Part shown: in pieces, positions 39,089 through 50,100 of the stretch
How positions within the stretch are numbered: the stretch's first letter is position 1
Layout: each line of letters starts with the position of its first letter
Source of the DNA: a virus
IMG/VR virus record: IMGVR_UViG_3300033995_001000
Location: 1 to 64,000 of that record
DNA: 64,000 nt
Reading direction: 5' to 3' (one strand)
Position numbers and translations under genes: made by a program
Notes under the pieces: generated by a model
Databases searched by the model: none
What the model was told of the DNA's origin: nothing
What the model saw: only the letters and a program-made list of their open reading frames with translations

Positions 39089-42000
39089 ATGGCAAGTCAA
39101 AATATAAATCAATACGTCCGCTCAAATTGGTCTCTAAAACTTAATTTAGATTCCAATGATATGTCTTTGACCTCAGATGAACAAGACTACAATCAAGAGG
39201 TTGTTTTCTCCCCATATTTGATTGCACAAACATACGGAAACCGACTTCCTGTTTATTTTGACATTAACAATCCTTTAAGTGTTCAAAACCAAACACTTTC
39301 ATATAAACAATACAATAATAATAATATTTTTGTATCTCAAAATTATTACAATCCAAATAATGATGATTTGACTTGTTACTCATCATCAACATCATGTGAT
39401 ATTGGGTTAACAGGTGTTGACAACGGATTAGTCAACCAAATGACGGGTGAAACGATAACATTCACTAAAGGTTTATATTCTGATTATTTAAAATTCAATA
39501 GAATGTATTACGACCGAAGATTAAAGTTACATCAAGTTACAGGTCACACCAATTTACCTAACGTAAGATTTTCGGGGTTTAATAAAACCGTTTTATACGA
39601 AGTGGTTAGTAAATCAAGCCCTTTTGAGGGTAGATACCACGAATTATATGGTGGTTTTTATCAAGGGTTTTATAAATTATTTGGTTTTGATTATGAGATT
39701 TTTCCTGAAAGAATGAATAAAGGATGGTCCGTTGAAATGGTTTTGAAACCAAGACTTATCAATGAGTATTCTCCATTACCTAATGAAACAACTCTTAATG
39801 AAATTTATCCAAACAATAAGAATACTTTTTTTTATTTTGGAACTAGAGCTGAAAATAAATTTTATCACCACGCCAGTGGTAGTCCATTGTGTTTTTCGGG
39901 GTACAATCGAGTAACATCAGGTCTAACTCAACTACAAACATGTGCTTGTTGTAATAGAACAATTACGGATAGTAGATGTGTATTTGTTTATCCGCCAAGG
40001 TCAGTAAATAATATTCATGACCCTCACGTTAATTATGGGTGTAGTAGTTGTAATGGAGACCCAGAAAAGAAAATTACTTGTGGTTGTGATTGTAATTTAG
40101 ACCCTTGTGAAACTTGTGGGTGGGAATGTCAAACACACATATGCGACACTATAATTATCCCAACACCAACACCAACACCCCCTCCAACGCCAATACCTGA
40201 TTGTGAACTACCACCTGTTTGCACACCATCATGTGATGTTTGTACAACAACCACAACTTGTTATAACTGTAATACAGGATTTACATCAATCGAAAATACT
40301 TGTGAAACAAATCCAATATATGATTCTATGTCAAACGCATTATCTTTTAGATTATGTGGTGACCCAAAAAATCCTGGTATCGGAGTTAGAATGTTAAAAT
40401 TCACAGGAGACTGTGTTACTACGGGTTCTTGTGAAACAAGTGGAATTACGTACACTACAGGACACACTATTGTTGATTATTGTACACCCCCAATTTACCC
40501 TACATGTTTATTAGAGAATCCCGCGTGGTTAGAGGAGGAACATTGGTTTCAAGTAGATGCGGTATGGGAAAGATATACATGGTTAGATACGTGTGATTTA
40601 TGGTATCGAGGAGGACTTGGTGATATAACTGAAAAACTTTATTTAGAATCATTAGCAAATAATGCAACATCATTAATTACAATACCATACACTCAAATTG
40701 GTGGTAAAACATCAGAACAAATTGAGTTGGTTAGATTAAATGAAAAATGGTTAATTGATAAATTATATCGAAATGGGAGACTTAAGATTTACGTTAATGG
40801 TAAATTATTTCATACAATTGAAAATTTTGAGGAGATTATCCCAAGAGGGTTAGATACCGACAAAGAAAAACAAGTTGGTGTTCCATTTAATATATCGTGG
40901 GGTGGAGGTACCCAAGGACTTAGAGAAAATTTAACTTTTTCATCTATGACGCAACCTTACGGACCTTATATTCAAGACCCTGAAAATTTCCCAATTAATG
41001 ATTTATCGGGGACAACATTTAATGGGTTAAAAACTAATATATTAATTGAACAGAATTTTGCGGGAACTTTTGATGGTGCCATTTCACAATTTAGAATGTA
41101 TGTTACCCCATTATCGGCTCCTGAGGTAAAACACAACTTTAATTTATTAAAAAATACTTTCAGAATGTTTAACCCTGATTGTCCTGACTGCTCGACATCG
41201 GTTTGTTTACCTAACGACTTTACATACCAAATATCTGGAGAAACAACAACAACCACCACCACAAATTTAACCACAACGACAACAACAACCTCAAATTTAA
41301 CGACAACAACTACAACCTCAAATTTAACAACAACAACTACAACCTCAAATTTAACAACAACTACAACCACATATTCACCGACCCCAACACCAACTAACAC
41401 CCCAACACCAACACCGACTAACACTTCAACACCAACTTCAACACCAACTTCAACACCAACACCTACACCTACACCTACACCTACGGTTTATACACCTGGA
41501 GAGTGTATTCGTTTTATTGATGATTTAACGGATTGTACTGGTACAATTGCATTACCATCAAATATAAGTCCTTCAACTCAGATTAATGGTAAATCATCAT
41601 ATTATTTCACTTATTACTCTATCGCCCCACCCACCGTATTAATGAGGATTTCTTGGGATAATATAAATAATTATTGGATTTTAGAGGATATGTCCACATA
41701 TTATCCATTACCTAACCCACTCGCATATCTTCCTATAAATAGTCTTACACCAATTGGGGGAATGAATAATTGGGTACCACTACCAAATATTATAGGTAGT
41801 TGTCTATATGGAGGCGGTGCAGGAATACAGCATATAAATTTTCTGACGTATACGGTTATTGGAGATTGTTCATCTTGTTGCAAAACATTCCAATTATATA
41901 GTGGATTTGGACCTGGAACTGGTTCAACGTATCAAATTTTATATTGTGATAATACTGTCGAAGTTATTGATGTACCATTATATGTTACCATAACTTATAA

Positions 42001-42094
42001 ATGTGCCATCAATGTAATTAAACTTAATGGTGGAGGAACTGTAACAGTTGTTGATATCAATTGTGATTGTGACCCAAATAATTTAAGTATATGA
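39089..42094 (+). CDS. Large fibre-type protein with LamG-like and mucin-like parts
   Basis: 1001 residues. An N-terminal domain of about 270 residues is followed by a Cys-rich segment (about 285-425) with many CxxC pairs and a first Pro/Thr linker ([10 protein letters not shown]). Residues about 440-700 look like a LamG/ConA-type lectin fold ([33 protein letters not shown]). Residues about 715-755 are Thr runs with TSNL units, then a Pro-Thr stalk, then a C-terminal domain of about 200 residues. The form fits an adsorption fibre that binds sugars. Thr-rich parts could be glycosylated. Confidence 0.8.
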   Translation: MASQNINQYVRSNWSLKLNLDSNDMSLTSDEQDYNQEVVFSPYLIAQTYGNRLPVYFDINNPLSVQNQTLSYKQYNNNNIFVSQNYYNPNNDDLTCYSSSTSCDIGLTGVDNGLVNQMTGETITFTKGLYSDYLKFNRMYYDRRLKLHQVTGHTNLPNVRFSGFNKTVLYEVVSKSSPFEGRYHELYGGFYQGFYKLFGFDYEIFPERMNKGWSVEMVLKPRLINEYSPLPNETTLNEIYPNNKNTFFYFGTRAENKFYHHASGSPLCFSGYNRVTSGLTQLQTCACCNRTITDSRCVFVYPPRSVNNIHDPHVNYGCSSCNGDPEKKITCGCDCNLDPCETCGWECQTHICDTIIIPTPTPTPPPTPIPDCELPPVCTPSCDVCTTTTTCYNCNTGFTSIENTCETNPIYDSMSNALSFRLCGDPKNPGIGVRMLKFTGDCVTTGSCETSGITYTTGHTIVDYCTPPIYPTCLLENPAWLEEEHWFQVDAVWERYTWLDTCDLWYRGGLGDITEKLYLESLANNATSLITIPYTQIGGKTSEQIELVRLNEKWLIDKLYRNGRLKIYVNGKLFHTIENFEEIIPRGLDTDKEKQVGVPFNISWGGGTQGLRENLTFSSMTQPYGPYIQDPENFPINDLSGTTFNGLKTNILIEQNFAGTFDGAISQFRMYVTPLSAPEVKHNFNLLKNTFRMFNPDCPDCSTSVCLPNDFTYQISGETTTTTTTNLTTTTTTTSNLTTTTTTSNLTTTTTTSNLTTTTTTYSPTPTPTNTPTPTPTNTSTPTSTPTSTPTPTPTPTPTVYTPGECIRFIDDLTDCTGTIALPSNISPSTQINGKSSYYFTYYSIAPPTVLMRISWDNINNYWILEDMSTYYPLPNPLAYLPINSLTPIGGMNNWVPLPNIIGSCLYGGGAGIQHINFLTYTVIGDCSSCCKTFQLYSGFGPGTGSTYQILYCDNTVEVIDVPLYVTITYKCAINVIKLNGGGTVTVVDINCDCDPNNLSI
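41241..41490 (+). repeat. Thr-run and Pro-Thr coding repeats
   Basis: Runs of aca/acc/act codons alternate with TSNL units (four copies), followed by a Pro-Thr repeat stalk. The repeat encodes a mucin-like linker in the 1001-residue protein. Confidence 0.85.
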
Positions 42095-42588
42095 ATGAAA
42101 CAATTGTAATATCTAGTATCAATTATAATGGTCAAATTGCTAATGTTGTTTTTAAACCTGACAACAGTATGGACGCTATTAATTTAGGTGATGTATTATT
42201 ACCTTTTTTATTTGAACCTAACTTATTAACTCCCCCAAGAGAGGTTTATGGTGTTTATACTATATTAGTTATTAATTCTGACTGCCCTAACTTCTTAACT
42301 GTTGTTAGACCAATTCCATCACCAACACCTACACCAACACCTACAAGTACCCCAACTCCTATTCCTACAAGTACGCCAACACCAACACCAACAGACACTC
42401 CTTGCCCCCCACAACCAACTAAAACGCCTAAACCAACCAAAACACCAACTCCAACACTACACCCAACACCAACCCCTACTTTTGACCCTTGCGCCACCCC
42501 AACACCAACCCCAAAACCAACTCGTGCTCCAAGACCAACACCAACATTAACTCGCACCCCTTGTGTAACACCAACAATTGGTTTATAA
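42091..42588 (+). CDS. Pro-Thr-rich stalk protein
   Basis: 165 residues. It starts inside the stop of the previous gene (ATGA overlap), so translation is coupled. The first 70 residues form a small beta domain that includes the motif NSDCPN. The rest is a Pro/Thr stalk ([17 protein letters not shown]) with four Cys and some Lys/Arg, like linkers in the previous protein. It is likely an accessory to the fibre, either bound to it or a detached C-terminal part. No enzyme motif. Function inferred from context only. Confidence 0.7.
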   Translation: MNETIVISSINYNGQIANVVFKPDNSMDAINLGDVLLPFLFEPNLLTPPREVYGVYTILVINSDCPNFLTVVRPIPSPTPTPTPTSTPTPIPTSTPTPTPTDTPCPPQPTKTPKPTKTPTPTLHPTPTPTFDPCATPTPTPKPTRAPRPTPTLTRTPCVTPTIGL

Positions 42589-42621
42589 TATTAAGTTTAA
42601 GAATAAAATAAAAATAAAAGA

Positions 42622-42628
42622 TATTTAT
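42622..42628 (+). promoter_or_regulatory. TATTTAT late-promoter-like element
   Basis: TATTTAT lies 17 nt before the ATG at 42646, with an A-rich leader. Confidence 0.5.
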
Positions 42629-42645
42629 TAAATAAAAAAAAAACT

Positions 42646-43680
42646 ATGTCAACATCAAGACCATTTGCATATAATCCAACATTATCACTAATCAATGGGG
42701 CTATCCGAGTATTTAATAGTACATTAACTATTGGGGTTGACGACCAAGACTACACATTACAACCAGGTGGAATTCAATGGTGGAACGGACCCGATGAAGA
42801 CCTTGGGTATGTAATCGCTCACTCAGTTCCAACAGGAACACAACCAAATCCGTTAGGGATTTCTGCGTATGTAGGATTTTGGAGGTCGTTGTCGTTAAAT
42901 GAAATTTCATTTGTTGAAAAGGCGGGATTTGTTAGTAGTAAAACTTACACAACAGGTGACGAGGCGTATATTTGGATGAACGGTTTTGGACATTGGTCTT
43001 CTTGGGAAGTAAATCCAGGTTCGTTAATATTTCCAAATAGTTCTAATACGGCAAGGATTATTCCTACTCATATTGGTACAGTTAATGAATTCTTTACAAT
43101 TGAATTTTGGTATTTTGGAAATCCAGTATCAACAGGTAGTAACCAATACATATTTAGTCAAAGTGCTTCATTTGGTGGTGGTGATTTAAATTTATATATT
43201 GACCCATCAGATAGTTGTCTTCACGGATTATCCACTGGTAATGCGATATCTCTACCATTGTCAACAAATGTTTGGCAACACATTGCAATTACATGTGACA
43301 ATGGTCAAGTTAAAGTCTATTTTGATGGTAATGACAAAACTGCCGTTGGAATACCTAACACTCTGATTAGTAACACTATTGGTTTAATTTATTTTGGCTC
43401 TTTACTATCGAGTAGTAATTTTTTAGATGCGAAACTTACTGATATAAGGATATGTAGAAATATTGTATATACAAGTGGGTTTACAACCCCCAAAAGTTCA
43501 TTATTACCAATACAAGGTGCAAATCCTTACGGAGGTGCGTCCACTAATCAAATTAATGATGGTGACTGTGTTCTTTTAATTGACTCATTAAATTCACCCT
43601 CTTTTCAACAAGACCTTAGTAATTTAGGTAGTACCGTTATTGTTGGGGCAATAACACGTAGTTCTGACACTCCTTATTAA
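42646..43680 (+). CDS. Virion protein with LamG-like (ConA-type) domain
   Basis: 344 residues. Residues about 140-285 follow the LamG/Laminin_G_3 pattern: FFTIEFWYFG, YIFSQSA, NVWQHIAITCDNGQVKVYFDG, IYFGSLL and AKLTDIRICRN. Such domains often bind sugars. The N-terminal 135 residues are a separate beta-rich part that may attach to the particle. It stands alone between a TATTTAT element and a terminator. A receptor-binding or decoration role on the tail is likely but inferred. Confidence 0.82.
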   Translation: MSTSRPFAYNPTLSLINGAIRVFNSTLTIGVDDQDYTLQPGGIQWWNGPDEDLGYVIAHSVPTGTQPNPLGISAYVGFWRSLSLNEISFVEKAGFVSSKTYTTGDEAYIWMNGFGHWSSWEVNPGSLIFPNSSNTARIIPTHIGTVNEFFTIEFWYFGNPVSTGSNQYIFSQSASFGGGDLNLYIDPSDSCLHGLSTGNAISLPLSTNVWQHIAITCDNGQVKVYFDGNDKTAVGIPNTLISNTIGLIYFGSLLSSSNFLDAKLTDIRICRNIVYTSGFTTPKSSLLPIQGANPYGGASTNQINDGDCVLLIDSLNSPSFQQDLSNLGSTVIVGAITRSSDTPY

Positions 43681-43703
43681 TAACTATAAAAACATAAATA
43701 AAG

Positions 43704-43728
43704 TCCTCCAACCCTTGGGGGATTTTTT
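43704..43728 (+). terminator. Rho-independent terminator
   Basis: TCCTCCAA and TTGGGGGA pair around CCC, with one T-G wobble, followed by six T. It lies 24 bases after the LamG-like gene. Confidence 0.85.
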
Positions 43729-43759
43729 GTTTTAAAAAAGAGTTAAAGTAAATACTAAC

Positions 43760-43766
43760 TATTTAT
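43760..43766 (+). promoter_or_regulatory. TATTTAT element very close to a start codon
   Basis: TATTTAT ends 5 nt before the ATG at 43772, one of three such very short spacings. Confidence 0.4.
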
Positions 43767-43771
43767 TCAAT

Positions 43772-44074
43772 ATGACACAAATTGAGATTACTGGAGTTTC
43801 TGGAGTTACATTACCGTATGATTTATATGCGTGTGATGTGTATGGGAATCAATGTGTTTTAATTTCAACTATTAACACTCAAGTACCTCCATCAATATCT
43901 ATTGTACTACCAACCACATTCAATTCAGCCCCCGCCGTTGGAATAAAAATCATAGACTCTTTGGGGTGCGAAAAGTTCGGAATAATTTATTGTGACGAGA
44001 AAGGTAAGATTTATCAAGACGGAGAAATCTTTATTTTCATGGATGCAAATATTTATATATTCGAAGACCAATAA
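43772..44074 (+). CDS. Small beta-rich putative virion protein
   Basis: 100 residues of mostly beta-strand pattern with four Cys (YACDVYGNQC, LGCEKFGIIYC). The C-terminus is aromatic and acidic (IFIFMDANIYIFEDQ). It starts 5 nt after a TATTTAT element and lies just upstream of the first giant collagen-like gene. It could be a cap, chaperone or attachment protein for the fibres. No family is recognised. Confidence 0.65.
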   Translation: MTQIEITGVSGVTLPYDLYACDVYGNQCVLISTINTQVPPSISIVLPTTFNSAPAVGIKIIDSLGCEKFGIIYCDEKGKIYQDGEIFIFMDANIYIFEDQ

Positions 44075-44097
44075 AAACCAAATTATGAAAAGATTCA

Positions 44098-44104
44098 TAT
44101 TTAT
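44098..44104 (+). promoter_or_regulatory. TATTTAT element before the first giant collagen-like gene
   Basis: TATTTAT lies 17 nt before the ATG at 44122. Confidence 0.5.
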
Positions 44105-44121
44105 ACATATAGACTAAAAAG

Positions 44122-47100
44122 ATGCCGAATTATCAAAGACTGACCGACAGAACCCAAGCTCCGATAGTATCTCCAGATGACATTGTACACATTGTCATTA
44201 CGGGTGATACATCACAAAACCCCGCAGGTTCATCATATAAAGCAAGTATCCAACAAATTGCGGATGCTCTATCCCTTGCTGGTACTTCAGGTACTGCAGG
44301 AACAAGTGGTGTTAATGGTTCATCAGGAACAAGTGGTGTTAATGGTTCGTCAGGTTCAAGTGGTCAAAATGGTACTTCAGGTTTAAGTGGTTCTTCAGGA
44401 AGTAGTGGAACATCAGGAAGTAGCGGTTCTTCGGGTAGTTCAGGAACTAAAGGAACATCAGGTTCAAGTGGTACTTCAGGAATATCAGGTTCTAGTGGAA
44501 CAAGTGGTTCATCAGGAAGTTCAGGTTCAAGTGGTTCATCAGGAAGTTCAGGTTCAAGTGGTTCTTCTGGTAGTAGTGGTTCTTCAGGAACTAACGGTTC
44601 TTCAGGAACTAACGGTTCTTCAGGAACTAACGGTTCATCGGGTTCATCGGGTTCTTCGGGTGAAAGTGGTTCATCAGGAACATCGGGTACGTCAGGTAGT
44701 AGTGGTTCTTCTGGTAGTAGTGGTTCTTCAGGAACTAACGGCTCTTCAGGGACTAACGGCTCTTCAGGGACTAACGGCTCTTCAGGGACTAGTGGAAGTT
44801 CGGGTACTGATGGTTCATCAGGTACTTCAGGTACTGATGGTAGTTCAGGAACAAGTGGGACTGACGGTTCTTCAGGAACGTCAGGTTCTTCAGGAACAAG
44901 TGGGATTGACGGTTCTTCAGGAACTTCAGGAACTGACGGTAGTTCGGGAACTTCAGGTGCTGATGGTTCTTCGGGAACTTCAGGGTCTAGTGGTATAAGT
45001 GGTGTTAATGGTTCTTCAGGGACTTCAGGTATTAGTGGGACCGATGGTAGTTCAGGTACGTCAGGAAATAGTGGGTCTTCAGGAACATCAGGAACAGATG
45101 GTTCTTCAGGAACATCGGGCTCAAGCGGAACAAGTGGTACCAATGGTAGTTCAGGTACAAGTGGAACTGACGGTAGTTCAGGTACAAGTGGAACTGACGG
45201 TAGTTCAGGAACTAGTGGTATTGACGGTTCTTCAGGAACAAGCGGTACTGACGGTAGTTCAGGAACAGATGGTTCATCAGGAACTAGTGGAACAGATGGT
45301 TCTTCAGGAACATCGGGCTCAAGTGGTACAGATGGTAGTTCAGGTACAAGCGGAACTGACGGTAGTTCAGGAACTTCAGGAACAGATGGTTCATCAGGAA
45401 CTAGCGGAAGTTCAGGAACAGATGGTTCATCAGGAACAAGTGGAACTGACGGAAGTTCAGGCACTTCGGGTTCAAGCGGATTAAGTGGTGTTGATGGTTC
45501 TTCAGGAACAAGTGGAACTGACGGTAGTTCAGGAACAGATGGTTCATCAGGAACTAGCGGAACTGACGGTAGTTCAGGAACAAGCGGAAGTTCAGGAACA
45601 GATGGTTCTTCAGGAACAAGTGGAACGGATGGTTCTTCAGGGACTAGCGGTTCTTCAGGAACAAGTGGGAGTTCAGGTACTTCAGGAACTGATGGTTCTT
45701 CAGGAACAAGTGGAACTGACGGTAGTTCAGGAACAAGTGGTACCGATGGTTCAAGTGGTACCTCGGGTTCAAGTGGAATTAGTGGTGTTAACGGAACTAA
45801 TGGTACGTCAGGTTCTTCAGGAACAAGCGGAACAGATGGTTCATCAGGGACAAGCGGTAGTTCAGGAACAGATGGTTCATCAGGAACTAGTGGTACTAAC
45901 GGTTCTTCAGGAACTAGCGGAACAGATGGTTCATCAGGAACAAGTGGAACTAGCGGAACAGATGGGTCATCGGGAACAAGTGGAACATCAGGTTCAAGTG
46001 GATTAAGTGGTGTTGACGGTTCTTCAGGAACAAGCGGAACAGACGGTTCTTCAGGAACTAGCGGTACTGATGGTTCTTCAGGAACAAGCGGAACTGATGG
46101 TTCTTCAGGTACTAGTGGAACAAGCGGAACAGATGGTTCTTCAGGAACAAGTGGAACATCAGGTTCAAGTGGATTAAGTGGTGTTGATGGTTCTTCAGGT
46201 ACTTCAGGAACAGATGGTTCTTCAGGAACAAGTGGAAGTTCAGGTACTTCAGGAACAGATGGTTCATCAGGAACTAGCGGTACTGACGGTAGTTCAGGTA
46301 CTTCAGGAACATCGGGGTCAAGTGGTTCTTCAGGAACTAGCGGTACTGATGGTTCTTCAGGAACAAGCGGAACTGATGGTTCTTCAGGTACAAGTGGAAG
46401 TTCGGGTACTGATGGTTCTTCAGGTACAAGTGGAAGTTCTGGTACAAGCGGTTCTTCAGGTTCAGGCGGTTCCTCAGGAACAAGTGGAACAGATGGTAGT
46501 TCAGGTACTAGTGGAACAGATGGTTCTTCAGGTACTTCAGGGACAGATGGTTCATCAGGTACTTCAGGAACAGATGGGTCATCGGGAACAAGTGGAAGTT
46601 CGGGTACTGACGGTAGTTCAGGAACTAGCGGAACTGATGGTTCTTCAGGAACATCGGGGTCAAGCGGATTAAGCGGTGTTGATGGTTCTTCAGGTACAAG
46701 CGGAACTGACGGTTCTTCAGGGACTAGTGGGAGTTCAGGAACTGATGGTTCTTCAGGAACTAGTGGTACATCAGGTACAGACGGCTCTTCAGGAACTAGC
46801 GGTACATCAGGTACAAGTGGGACAGATGGTAGTTCAGGAACCTCGGGTTCAAGTGGATTAAGTGGTGTTGATGGTTCTTCAGGAACTAGCGGAACTGACG
46901 GTAGTTCAGGAACAGATGGTTCTTCAGGAACTAGTGGAAGTTCAGGAACTAGTGGAAGTTCAGGTACAGATGGTTCTTCAGGAACAAGTGGAACGGATGG
47001 TTCTTCAGGGACTAGCGGTTCTTCAGGAAGTTCAGGAACAAGTGGTACTGACGGTTCTTCAGGAACTAGCGGGACAGATGGCTCGTCAGGTTCAAGTGGT

Positions 47101-50100
47101 ATTAGTGGTGTGAATGGTTCATCAGGAACAAGCGGTACTAACGGTTCATCGGGGACCAGTGGTTCTTCAGGAACAGATGGTTCATCAGGAACAAGTGGTT
47201 CGTCAGGAACAAGTGGGACTGATGGTAGTTCAGGAACAAGCGGTACGGATGGTAGTTCAGGAACAAGCGGAACTGACGGTTCTTCAGGCACTAGCGGAAC
47301 AGATGGTTCATCAGGTACTTCAGGTACTAGTGGAACAGATGGTTCATCAGGAACTAGCGGAACAGATGGTTCATCAGGAACAGATGGTTCTTCAGGAACT
47401 TCGGGAACAGATGGCTCTTCAGGTACTAGTGGAACTTCAGGAACAGATGGTAGTTCAGGAACAAGTGGAACTAATGGGAGTAGTGGAACATCAGGTTCAA
47501 GTGGATTAAGTGGTGTTGACGGTTCTTCAGGAACAAGCGGAACAGATGGTTCTTCAGGAACAAGTGGAAGTTCAGGTACTTCAGGAACAGATGGTTCTTC
47601 AGGAACAAGCGGAACAGATGGTTCTTCAGGGACTAGTGGGAGTTCAGGAACTGATGGTTCTTCAGGAACTAGTGGTACATCAGGTACAGACGGCTCTTCA
47701 GGAACTAGCGGTACATCAGGTACAGACGGCTCTTCAGGAACTAGCGGAAGTTCGGGAACTGATGGTTCTTCAGGAAGTAGTGGTACTTCAGGTACAGACG
47801 GCTCTTCAGGAACATCAGGTACTAGTGGAACCGATGGTTCTTCAGGAACAAGTGGAACCGATGGTTCTTCAGGAACAAGTGGAACTTCAGGAACAGACGG
47901 TTCTTCAGGAACATCAGGAACAGACGGTTCTTCAGGAACTTCAGGTACAGACGGCTCTTCAGGAACATCAGGTACTAGTGGAACCGATGGTTCATCAGGA
48001 ACAAGCGGAACTGATGGTTCTTCAGGAACATCGGGTTCAAGCGGATTAAGTGGTGTTGATGGTTCTTCAGGAACTTCAGGAATAGATGGTTCTTCGGGAA
48101 CTAGTGGTACTTCAGGTACTGATGGTTCATCGGGAACAAGTGGAAGTTCAGGTTCATCAGGAACTAGCGGTAGTTCAGGTACTTCAGGAACATCAGGTTC
48201 AAGTGGATTAAGTGGTGTTGATGGTAGTTCAGGTACAAGTGGAACTGATGGTTCTTCAGGAACTAGCGGAACTGATGGTTCTTCAGGAACTAGCGGAACA
48301 AGTGGTACAGATGGTTCTTCAGGAACTAGTGGTACTTCAGGTACGGATGGCTCATCAGGAACATCAGGTACTAGTGGAACAGATGGTTCATCAGGAACAT
48401 CAGGTACTAGTGGAACAGATGGTTCATCAGGAACAGATGGGTCAAGTGGAACTTCAGGAACAAGCGGAACTGACGGTAGTTCAGGTACAAGTGGAACAGA
48501 TGGTTCATCAGGAACGGATGGTAGTAGCGGAACTTCAGGCTCAAGTGGTATTAGTGGTGTAAATGGTTCATCAGGAACAAGTGGTACATCTGGTTCAAGC
48601 GGAACAAGTGGCTCATCAGGAACTTCAGGGTCAAGTGGGACATCAGGTTCTAGTGGAACAAGTGGGTCTTCAGGTACAAGCGGGTCATCAGGTTCAAGTG
48701 GTTCGTCAGGAACAAGTGGTAGCTCGGGTACATCAGGCACTAGCGGTAGTTCAGGTTCATCGGGGACATCAGGTTCAAGTGGTTCGTCAGGAACTAGCGG
48801 AACAGATGGTTCTTCAGGAACATCGGGTTCTTCAGGAACATCAGGTTCAAGTGGTACTTCAGGTTCGTCAGGAACTAGTGGTTCATCAGGAACTAGCGGA
48901 ACATCGGGGTCAAGCGGTTCTTCAGGGTCTAGCGGAACAAGTGGAACATCAGGAAGTTCAGGTTCATCAGGAAGTTCAGGGTCTAGTGGTTCGTCAGGTA
49001 CTGCGGGTACAAGCGGAACGTCAGGAAGTTCAGGTTCATCAGGAACTAGCGGTAGTTCAGGTACAAGTGGTTCATCGGGAACAAGTGGAACGTCAGGTTC
49101 TTCGGGTACTTCAGGAACTAATGGTTCATCAGGAACATCGGGTTCAAGTGGTTCATCGGGAACAAGTGGAACGTCAGGTTCTTCGGGTACTTCAGGAACA
49201 AGCGGTTCATCAGGAACAAGTGGTTCATCAGGAACAAGTGGTTCATCAGGAACAAGTGGTTCATCAGGAACTAACGGAAGTTCAGGAACTAGCGGAACTT
49301 CAGGTTCAAGTGGTACTTCAGGAACTAGTGGAAGTTCAGGGTCATCAGGTTCAAGTGGTTCTTCAGGAACTAGCGGAAGTTCAGGTACGTCAGGGACAAG
49401 TGGTTCTTCAGGAACATCAGGTACTAGCGGAACATCAGGTACAAGTGGTTCATCAGGAACTAGCGGAAGTTCAGGTACGTCAGGGACAAGTGGTTCTTCA
49501 GGAACTAGCGGAACTTCAGGTTCAAGTGGTTCATCAGGAACTAACGGGTCATCAGGAACTTCAGGTTCTGCGGGTACAAGTGGGACTAGCGGAACATCAG
49601 GTACTAGCGGAAGTTCAGGTACATCAGGAAGTTCAGGTTCTAGTGGTAGTTCAGGTTCATCAGGGTCTAGTGGGACAAGCGGTTCATCGGGGTCAAGCGG
49701 TTCTTCAGGTACTGCAGGTACAAGTGGAAGTAGTGGAACATCAGGGTCAAGCGGTTCTTCAGGTACAAGTGGAACATCAGGTTCTAGTGGTAGTTCAGGT
49801 TCTAGTGGAAGTAGTGGAACATCGGGAACGTCAGGTAGTTCAGGTTCAAGTGGTACATCGGGTAGTTCAGGAACGTCGGGGACAAGTGGTTCTTCAGGAA
49901 CTAGTGGAACTTCAGGTTCTTCAGGAACTAGCGGTTCTTCAGGTACGAGTGGCTCATCAGGTTCTTCAGGAACTAGCGGAACTTCAGGTACGAGTGGCTC
50001 ATCAGGAACATCAGGTTCATCAGGTAGTTCGGGCTCAAGTGGAACAAGTGGTTCGTCAGGAACAAGTGGTAGCTCGGGTACATCAGGCACTAGCGGTAGT

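Noticed and set aside
41250-41490. CRISPR-like appearance of regularly repeated short units
   Set aside because: The units are codon repeats inside an open frame, contiguous and without unique spacers, so they are protein repeats and not a CRISPR array.
44387-48562. A chain of long + strand frames rich in Val-Gln-Glu within both giant genes
   Set aside because: They are shifted readings of the same repeat with start codons from the repeated atg in gatggt. They are broken into pieces while the main frame runs unbroken.
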